A DNA stretch of 36,784 nt from a virus. The stretch lies in the IMG/VR virus record IMGVR_UViG_3300037246_000748, positions 1 to 36,784 of that record. One strand, written 5' to 3'. Below are positions 30,789-36,784 of this stretch, piece after piece. The position numbers and the translations under genes are program-made. The notes beneath the pieces are model-generated. The model was not told where the DNA came from. It made no database searches and was given only the letters and a program-made list of their open reading frames with translations. Each line of letters begins with the position of its first letter. Position 1 is the first letter of the stretch.

Positions 30789-30814
30789 TTCTCCACCTGC
30801 TGACTACTCGACGC

Positions 30815-32164
30815 TTAGAACGAGGCGTCGAGGTTGTCGATGCGGACGTTCTTCCGGGGAGCGATGCAGAAGAGCTGCTCGTACATATTCCCGGTCGCGT
30901 AGAAGGCGTCCTTCCGCCCTACGCTGTCCGTGACGCGGTTCCAGATCGAACCCGTCCGGTCGTCCCAGTCCCACGTCCCGAGCGTCAGACGACGCCAGGT
31001 GTCGGCCTGGAGCCCGAAGGCCACCTCGGGCGGTAGTTTCCGGGCCACCTTCAGCATCACTTCCCGGTCGCCCAGGATGATGCTCAGACCGTTCTTCCCG
31101 CCTGCGAACGAACGCGGATCGTTGAAGACCCGGTCGCCCTTCAGGGACTGCCAGTACCCGCGAGCTGCGGAGCGGGACGAGATCACGGTGTCGATCCTAC
31201 CGGCACCCTTCACGCCGACCTCGTCGTCCGCGAACGACAACAGCTCCTCTGTGAGCTGGCCACCCCAGGCTGCGTCGGATCCATCAATGATGATGGCCTT
31301 CCACAGCCGGGACAGGGGGCCCGAACGCGAGATGTTGTTGTACGTCGCGATGATCCCACCATCGTCCGCTCCGGCCATCAGGCCAGCGATCTCTCGGTCC
31401 TCTCCACCAGCGGTCAAGGTCGATGCTCCGGCCTCGTCGCCAGGGAACAGATAGATGTCTGCTCCGGCCGCTACGACGGCGTCGATGAGGGCTTCCAATC
31501 CGGTGAACTGGATCGTGTTCGTGTCCTCATCAATGTCCGTCACCTGCAGCGCCTGGTCGCCACCACCCGTGATGAGCGTCTGCCCATCGGCGGCCGTGTC
31601 GAACACGATCCGCTCGCCTTCGAGGAACTGAAGGAAGGCATCCGTGAAGCCGTCCACTCCGAGGGAGCGGTTGACCTGGATGTCCATGGTGGTCACTGAG
31701 AGCTTGACCGGGGTCAGCTCCGCTCGTGCCTTGATACCGGCTCCGAAGCCGATATACATTCGGTCGATCTCGTTCACCAAACGAGTCACCAGATCTGGGA
31801 GCGCCCGCTCCATGTAGTTGATGAAAGCGCCTTCGTCCCCAACCACTCGCCGCATCGTGTCGCCGGTCATCTCCACGGTCCCCTGGATCTTCCGAAGGAA
31901 GAGCCTGGAGTTCTTGAAGACGGGGTCGTCGGCTTCCGGGATGTACTCGTTCTCTGCCCGAGCACCCACACCTGCTGGGAGCTGGAAGTAGTGAGCCATC
32001 TCAATGAACCGACCGCCGGTCGTCTCGTCCACGCTGACGTTCATGTCAGTCTGGAAGATGGACAGCAGCTCGCTGTCCTCTACGATGTTGGTGATCAGGG
32101 GATCCGAGAAGATGATCTTCATCGCCTCGGTAATGGCATCAGTGGTGGTCGTCGCACTGGACAT
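30815..32164 (-). CDS. Major capsid protein
   Basis: A 449-aa protein in the canonical position after the scaffold. Early residues are helical (DAITEAMKIIF), then an E-loop-like region with RFIEMAHYFQLP, then a core with helices and a long insertion at about 195-290 (acidic, with IYLFPGDEAGAS), then a C-terminal block (RIDTVISSRSAARGYWQS, then AFYATGNMYEQLF). This order suits an HK97-fold capsid protein with an inserted domain. ATG at 32164 follows AAAGG; the TTG at 32173 is less likely. It would be the most abundant virion protein. Confidence 0.82.
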   Translation of the reverse strand: MSSATTTTDAITEAMKIIFSDPLITNIVEDSELLSIFQTDMNVSVDETTGGRFIEMAHYFQLPAGVGARAENEYIPEADDPVFKNSRLFLRKIQGTVEMTGDTMRRVVGDEGAFINYMERALPDLVTRLVNEIDRMYIGFGAGIKARAELTPVKLSVTTMDIQVNRSLGVDGFTDAFLQFLEGERIVFDTAADGQTLITGGGDQALQVTDIDEDTNTIQFTGLEALIDAVVAAGADIYLFPGDEAGASTLTAGGEDREIAGLMAGADDGGIIATYNNISRSGPLSRLWKAIIIDGSDAAWGGQLTEELLSFADDEVGVKGAGRIDTVISSRSAARGYWQSLKGDRVFNDPRSFAGGKNGLSIILGDREVMLKVARKLPPEVAFGLQADTWRRLTLGTWDWDDRTGSIWNRVTDSVGRKDAFYATGNMYEQLFCIAPRKNVRIDNLDASF

Positions 32165-32189
32165 AGTCCCCAACCTTTATTTCAGAGGG

Positions 32190-33425
32190 TCACTTGTCAG
32201 GGAGGAACGCCGCCAGGCCCTTCTTCCTGGCCAGAGCGATGCTCTCCTTGATCGTCATGCCCGCTGGCAGCTTCGTTGGTTGGGTGGGTGCAGCCTTCTT
32301 GCCTGCTCCAGGCGCTGCCGCCACGCTCTTCCGTTTAGCACTGGCCCTAGCGAGTTCTTTCCCGCTCTTCGGCTTTTTCTCAGGACGCTTTTTCGTCGTG
32401 ATTTTGCCACGGCTTCGGGAGCCGTCTTGGACCGCTTTCCTCGCGTCGAGGGGGTCGATCCCGTTCGTTTCGAGTCGTGCAGCCAGGATCGGCACGAGGT
32501 CTTTGACGTCGAGCTTCTCCAGCTTGTTCCTAGTGATATGGTCGGTCGTGTCGCGAGTCAAGTCTGTGATGAGCTGCTCGCGCCTGGTCCCGTCGATGCT
32601 GTCTGGGACCATCAGGTCGATGGCATCGGCCATCTTCCGGCCGCTCTCAGCGTTCTCTTTTCGGATTGCCGACCTCTTCGTGAGCTTGTCCTTCGCCTCC
32701 AGGCGGCCCGCTTTGATCTCGGCCCGGAGGGTGCGAAGCTCGCCCGTGTCGCTGAAGAGCTTGTCCACCTGGCCGCTCACCGAATCCCAGACCTCAGGGA
32801 GGGTCAGCAGCGCGAGAGCCACCTGACTCAGCTCCTCTTTGTTCTCCGTGTACTGCATGACGAACCCGGCCGGATCGACCGCGAACTCCTCACTCAGCGC
32901 GGCCATCGCGTCCTCGGAGGCACCCATGGCCACCTCGCGCTCGCGAACCTCCTCGCCGCGCATGAAGCCGCTCTTCAGGTGGGCGATCCGCTCCGCGATC
33001 TCCTTGTCCTCGACCACCAGTTCGATGTCTTCGGAGTTCGGGTGGCGGCCGGGCACGGAGACCGTGATCGGCTCGTCCTTGGCCTCCTCGTCCTCGGCCT
33101 CCTCCTCCCCCTCTACCTCATCGTCGGCATCTCCGGCATCGCCTTCTGCATCCGTCTCTCCCTCCTCGCCCTCTGCGTCCTGATCCCCTTCCTCTTCAGC
33201 TTCCTCCTCCCCGCCCTCTTCTTCTTCTGCCTCTGACTCACCCTCAGACCCGGCATCGTCCTCCTCCTCCTTGTCATCGACCATGGCCATCATGGTCCCC
33301 TTGTCGGCCAGGACCTCACGGGCCTTGGCCAGGGCCTCTTCGATGGTCGGTGGACCCGTCTTCTCCTCTGACTGAGACTCGTCGGTTCCCTCGGCCTCGC
33401 CGGTTCCCTCTTCCTCTCCTGCCAC
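32190..33425 (-). CDS. Scaffolding protein
   Basis: A 411-aa protein located between portal and capsid genes. Residues about 45-115 form an extreme acidic block of Glu and Asp; the rest is helical and coiled-coil-like; the C-terminal 80 residues are Lys-rich (GKITTKKRPEKKPK). Acidic-to-basic polarity with a helical core is typical of scaffold proteins that bind capsid protein through their C terminus. GTG at 33425 is chosen because AGGAGG lies 6 nt upstream. No protease motif seen. Confidence 0.78.
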   Translation of the reverse strand: MAGEEEGTGEAEGTDESQSEEKTGPPTIEEALAKAREVLADKGTMMAMVDDKEEEDDAGSEGESEAEEEEGGEEEAEEEGDQDAEGEEGETDAEGDAGDADDEVEGEEEAEDEEAKDEPITVSVPGRHPNSEDIELVVEDKEIAERIAHLKSGFMRGEEVREREVAMGASEDAMAALSEEFAVDPAGFVMQYTENKEELSQVALALLTLPEVWDSVSGQVDKLFSDTGELRTLRAEIKAGRLEAKDKLTKRSAIRKENAESGRKMADAIDLMVPDSIDGTRREQLITDLTRDTTDHITRNKLEKLDVKDLVPILAARLETNGIDPLDARKAVQDGSRSRGKITTKKRPEKKPKSGKELARASAKRKSVAAAPGAGKKAAPTQPTKLPAGMTIKESIALARKKGLAAFLPDK

Positions 33426-33452
33426 AACGACCTCCTGGTTGGTGCGGGTGGC

Positions 33453-35819
33453 CTATTGGCCCGCCGCTGCTGGTGCCTCGGCAACGCTCTCGGGGTTCCT
33501 CGTCGCGGAACCAGCCGGGACTGCCGATTGTGATGTGGATGGCCCTTCGGGCGATCCTGCTGCGCCTTCACCTGACGGACTGCCGCTGCCGTCGAACTGG
33601 TTGTCACCGGCCTCCCCACCTTCGGGATCGGCCTCGGCTGACTGCAGCGTCTTGATCATAATGTTCGTGATGTGCATCTGACGGTGTGCCTCGAACCCAG
33701 CCTGGATCTGTGGGTCCAGCTCCAGGAACTCCGGCGAGGACATGATCTCCTCGTGGGAGAGCAGGTGGACCAGGTCGTTGTACCACTCGAAGACCGGGAT
33801 CTCCTGGAAGGGCACACCCTGCAGCAGCTTCCCGTTCTCCTGGTCGGCCGTGATCCGGTGGATGCCACCGAACTTCCCAGCTCGCCCGAGGTGAGGGAAC
33901 TGACTCAGCTCGAAGAACGTGGACACGGCCTCGGGGGTTCCCGGAGGTCCGAAGAGCCCGTTGGCGTAGAGCGCGGTGATGTTCTTCTGCTTCTCGCCCC
34001 GGCCCTCGGGGAGCATCGACTCCACGTCGGCCACGACGTTCACGGAGCCTTCCTCGAACATCTCCGGCTGCACGAGGATCGTCCTGGCCACGTTGTCGTC
34101 GCCCGCGTAGGAGAGGATCTCCTCCTCGTCGTAGATCACCGGGAAGAGCTGTTCCCAGTCCTCGGCCATGCGAGCGAACTCCTCTGCAGCTCGACGCATC
34201 GTCGGGCCCAGGAAGCGGTCGGAGTTGAAGCGCAGCTCCTTGACCAGCTCGCCGCTGGCGTCATCTGTCGGAGCGTCTCCCTCGGTCCCGGCCAGGTTCC
34301 CCATCTCGTCAATCTGCTGGGCCATGAACTCCAGGACTTTGTAGGCGTCGTTCGAGAGCGGGGGCGGGGCGACCCACTCGAACGGGGGCACCCGCTCCCG
34401 CCGGTTGACGCTGATGGCCAGGCCTGGGCGGTTGGTGATCTGGGTCTCTTCGATGCCGCTCTGGGAGTCGATGATCTTGAGCGGGTTGGCGCACAGGTTC
34501 GCGTGTTCGATGATCAGAGCCGCGACCTTGTTGAAGACCCTCTGCGGGAAATTCATCGCCTCCTGGGGAGACGAGCCGCCAGCCGGTCGGCCTGGCAGGC
34601 TGATGAACTCGAAGCGCCGGATCGGGCTCGTGTTGCCGTACCTCACGGGCCTGGTCGCGTCATGGAGAACCTGCTTCCGGGTGCAGATCAGGAGACGGCC
34701 GCCAGGCTCCTTTTTGGACTCCTGCATCCGGGCGAACTTCGCTGGCTTGTGCCAGAGCGTGAACACCTCGTGGGTCACCTCGGGGATGGCGACATCCTGG
34801 CTGAAGTCGGATCCGAAGACGGACGGATCCGCTGCTCCGAAGTAGCCGCTGCCGTAGGTCAGCCGTTCCTGGATCCCGGTGGTGCTGCCGCCCTTCTCGT
34901 CTCCCGTGATCTTGATGCCGTAGGCCTCGAAGATCTCGGCCGACGTCAGGAAGCTCCGCACCATGTGCCAGGACTTCTCGTGCCACGGAGCTGGGCCCCA
35001 CTCGCCTCTCACCTGGACGGGGTTGAGGACCTCGACTGCCAGGTCTCCCTTCCTCTCGGAGTGGGCATCCTCTGGCCCCAGGGGCTGGCCCGTCTCATCG
35101 AACTGGAGCTGGCCCTGCTCGTTGAAGCCGACGTTGCCACCGTTCTCCTGGGCCCGTAGGACGGCCTCCTGCTGCTCCGGCTCGAAGCCCTCCATGTCGG
35201 CCTCGTCGGCCTGCCCCTCGAAGTCGATGAAGTCGCCCTTGGAGAGGTCGATGGTGCTCTGCAGGTAGACGGTCCCGGCCGGGATGATCCAGGCGCTCGC
35301 CCGGTCCCAGATCTCCTGCATCTTCACCTCCCGCCACTTCGTCTTGAAGATCACGTCCTGGGTGGCCGCCAGCATCGCGTCGATGCGGTCGGGGCCTGGG
35401 ACGAAGGTGATGATCGGGGGGTTCTCGTTCATCCGGGCGTGGGTGATGATGAACCAGGAGAGGAGCTTGTTGAAGACCGGCCGCTGCCGCCACTTCTTCT
35501 CCTCGGCCGTCATCCACTGGGTCACGTCCACGAACCGCCCGATCCTCGGATTGAAGACGGCCCACTGCTGGCCCGCCAGCATCCTGATGTTCTCTTCGAT
35601 CTGCCGGTCTCGCCTGCGGAGGACGTCGTCCTGGGTGTCCCAGTTGTAGACGGCCCAGGCGATGCGGTCGCTGTCTCGCTCGTCCTCTTCGCCGTGCCCG
35701 TCGTTCCCGTCTGCCCTGATGTCGGGGATCTCATCGAAGTCGAACGGCTTCCCGCCGGGCCCGATGGAGGTCGAGGAGGATCCGGTCTTCCCTCCGAAAC
35801 GCGATGAGGCGAGGGCCAT
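33453..35819 (-). CDS. Portal protein
   Basis: A 788-aa protein. Residues about 90-175 hold RQRPVFNKLLSWFIITHARMN and NENPPIITFVPG, the start of the P22/T7-like portal core, followed by an extended wing region, a helical crown and stem region (INRPGLAISVN-type block near 410), and a disordered Gly/Ser/Pro/Glu-rich C terminus of about 60 residues. It would form the 12-mer ring for DNA entry and exit. It lies upstream of the scaffold and capsid genes, as expected. A terminase gene would be expected past 36784. Confidence 0.85.
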   Translation of the reverse strand: MALASSRFGGKTGSSSTSIGPGGKPFDFDEIPDIRADGNDGHGEEDERDSDRIAWAVYNWDTQDDVLRRRDRQIEENIRMLAGQQWAVFNPRIGRFVDVTQWMTAEEKKWRQRPVFNKLLSWFIITHARMNENPPIITFVPGPDRIDAMLAATQDVIFKTKWREVKMQEIWDRASAWIIPAGTVYLQSTIDLSKGDFIDFEGQADEADMEGFEPEQQEAVLRAQENGGNVGFNEQGQLQFDETGQPLGPEDAHSERKGDLAVEVLNPVQVRGEWGPAPWHEKSWHMVRSFLTSAEIFEAYGIKITGDEKGGSTTGIQERLTYGSGYFGAADPSVFGSDFSQDVAIPEVTHEVFTLWHKPAKFARMQESKKEPGGRLLICTRKQVLHDATRPVRYGNTSPIRRFEFISLPGRPAGGSSPQEAMNFPQRVFNKVAALIIEHANLCANPLKIIDSQSGIEETQITNRPGLAISVNRRERVPPFEWVAPPPLSNDAYKVLEFMAQQIDEMGNLAGTEGDAPTDDASGELVKELRFNSDRFLGPTMRRAAEEFARMAEDWEQLFPVIYDEEEILSYAGDDNVARTILVQPEMFEEGSVNVVADVESMLPEGRGEKQKNITALYANGLFGPPGTPEAVSTFFELSQFPHLGRAGKFGGIHRITADQENGKLLQGVPFQEIPVFEWYNDLVHLLSHEEIMSSPEFLELDPQIQAGFEAHRQMHITNIMIKTLQSAEADPEGGEAGDNQFDGSGSPSGEGAAGSPEGPSTSQSAVPAGSATRNPESVAEAPAAAGQ

Positions 35820-35820
35820 G

Positions 35821-36012
35821 CTACTCCTCCGTGAGGTTCATGGGAGAGCCGTTGCGGATCGCAGGGATGAGCTGCTCGACCTGGCTGTAGGGGAGAGTCC
35901 CGAGGACGTCGAGGGCCGCCTTCCACACCGCGATGTCGATGGCGATGTGGGTGGGGTTGCCCGCTCCGGGGTCGCCGTTCGGGGCTTCTGGTTCGGGTTT
36001 GGAGTCACTCAT
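35821..36012 (-). CDS. Small hypothetical late protein
   Basis: A 63-aa acidic protein with a Pro/Asn-rich start and a helical centre (IDIAVWKAALDVLGTL). It begins in the end of the previous gene (4-nt overlap) and stops 1 nt before the portal gene. No domain; maybe a packaging or assembly helper. Confidence 0.6.
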   Translation of the reverse strand: MSDSKPEPEAPNGDPGAGNPTHIAIDIAVWKAALDVLGTLPYSQVEQLIPAIRNGSPMNLTEE

Positions 36013-36302
36013 CTGGTGGCCGCTTCGAGCCGGGTGATCTCCGCGTCCATGTCCCCTCGGGTGGCGTCTTGTTCGGTTCTGGCGGTCTTCAGCCTGGTGA
36101 GCTGGTCTCCGTCACTGTACCGCTTCGCTGCCGGTAAGTCTATCAGCAAACCCCACCATCGCTGGAGGGTGCGGTTGATGTCCGCGTTGTCGTTCGGGTT
36201 CCCTCCGTCCTCTGCGACCTTGGCCACGAGGGCGGCCGAGAAGTCATTGAACTCGTCGTCGGTCATCTCGAAGCCGGTCGGCGGTAGCACTCGTCTGGGC
36301 AT
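36009..36302 (-). CDS. Small hypothetical late protein
   Basis: A 97-aa protein with helical composition (FEMTDDEFNDFSAALVAKV, then LKTARTEQDATR). The ATG at 36302 is preceded by AGAGG; a longer reading would enter the upstream gene. No recognised domain. Coupled by 4 nt to the next gene. Confidence 0.6.
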   Translation of the reverse strand: MPRRVLPPTGFEMTDDEFNDFSAALVAKVAEDGGNPNDNADINRTLQRWWGLLIDLPAAKRYSDGDQLTRLKTARTEQDATRGDMDAEITRLEAATR

Positions 36303-36309
36303 GATTCCT

Positions 36310-36603
36310 CTAGGGGTCGATGTCGGGGTTGCCCTGCCCACAGACGAACTCGAAGTCGATGGAGTCTGGGTTGATGGCCCCGCCGGTAGGGTTGAAGAGC
36401 ACGGTGCGGACCAGGTCCACAGCCACCGTCATAAACGTAATCACGAGATCGTCTATCGAAGTCGCATCGCTCACGGGAGCCCACGAGATGATGTGGGTGC
36501 CGAGCGGTGTCCCTGGGGCCGCCGTGTCCACGGTCACGGTCCCGTTGCTTGGGACGTTGGGGAAGTCGATAGTCGCCCGCGTGATGAACAGGCCCGTATA
36601 CAT
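36310..36603 (-). CDS. Small beta-rich late protein
   Basis: A 97-aa protein, beta-rich with alternating polar and hydrophobic residues (GTVTVDTAAPGTPLGTH) and no membrane segment. It could be a virion or fibre accessory. ATG at 36603 lies 10 nt after the stop of the upstream gene. A longer start would overlap that gene in a different frame. Not assigned to a family. Confidence 0.58.
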   Translation of the reverse strand: MYTGLFITRATIDFPNVPSNGTVTVDTAAPGTPLGTHIISWAPVSDATSIDDLVITFMTVAVDLVRTVLFNPTGGAINPDSIDFEFVCGQGNPDIDP

Positions 36604-36613
36604 CGTGTCGAAT

Positions 36614-36784
36614 CTACGCACCTGTCGTCTCCAGGATCCGCCACCGTTCTGTCGTGCCGTCATACCAGAGCAGCGCGGAATCACCAGGCCCCAGGATCAG
36701 GTCCACGCCGGTCGGGGAGATGATCCGGTTCGTGTCCACACTGCCAACGTCTTGATGCCCAAGCACCAGGTCGAACGAGCCGAT
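36614..36784 (-). CDS. C-terminal end of a tail-fibre-type protein (cut by window)
   Basis: The last 56 codons of a gene that starts beyond the right edge. The readable end contains GHQDVGSVDTNRI, then LILGPGDSALLWYDGTTERW and stops TAG at 36614. The pattern LxLGPGDSAxLxYDGTTxRW is seen at the ends of phage fibre and receptor-type proteins. Being the first part of the late operon in view, it probably lies after the terminase, which is not shown. Confidence 0.65.
   Translation of the reverse strand: MGSFDLVLGHQDVGSVDTNRIISPTGVDLILGPGDSALLWYDGTTERWRILETTGA

Noticed and set aside
33672-35159. A 495-codon + strand frame opposite the portal gene
   Set aside because: Antisense of a clear portal gene; no domain and no ribosome site.
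1-36784. CRISPR array or insertion sequence
   Set aside because: No spaced repeat family, terminal inverted repeats or transposase frame was seen.

Overview
The window is a GC-rich segment of a tailed double-stranded DNA bacteriophage, probably short-tailed (podovirus-like). It has a portal, scaffold and capsid block, a nozzle-like tail protein, glycine-rich and giant ejection-type proteins, and no tape measure, tail tube or sheath. No bacterial housekeeping genes are visible. The host cannot be named from sequence; GC-rich codon use and Shine-Dalgarno sites of the AAAGGAG type point to a GC-rich bacterium. Both ends are cut inside genes, and no terminase, DNA polymerase or integrase lies in the window.

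The left third (1-11857, + strand) is the early and replication module. It starts with the 3' part of a PAPS-reductase-like gene coupled to a cytosine-5 DNA methyltransferase. A promoter-like region follows, then a DUF932 gene and a run of small genes (zinc-ribbon-like proteins, three helix-turn-helix proteins, one small exported protein). The replication and recombination core comes next: YqaJ-type exonuclease, RecT annealing protein, two tiny membrane proteins, an initiator or loader-like protein, a DnaB-type helicase and a VRR-NUC-like nuclease. This suggests lambda/P22-style replication that borrows the host polymerase. A rho-independent terminator closes the module near 11842-11876.

The right two thirds (11859-36784, - strand) form one long late operon, transcribed from right to left. 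In order: the end of a probable fibre-type gene, three small genes, portal, acidic scaffold, major capsid protein, a probable virion surface protein, two small head genes, a 395-aa structural protein, two related connector-like proteins, a multi-lectin-domain appendage protein, a nozzle-like protein, four ejection or internal-virion-type proteins, and a lysis cassette (M15 endolysin, one-span membrane protein, membrane-anchored protein). The two operons converge at about 11860.

The most unusual locus is the 1,887-codon open frame at 12985-18648. It carries a zeta-toxin-like P-loop kinase domain in its middle. Directly after this domain the coding signal moves to the +1 frame for about 140 nt and ends at a stop, although the original frame stays open. 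This could be one polyvalent protein with an overlapping small gene, two genes separated by a frameshift, or a programmed frameshift giving a short kinase-ended form and a long form. Other points of interest are two tRNA-like T-arm elements between genes, a 163-nt overlap joining a basic tail to an acidic tail, and two membrane miniproteins inside the replication operon.
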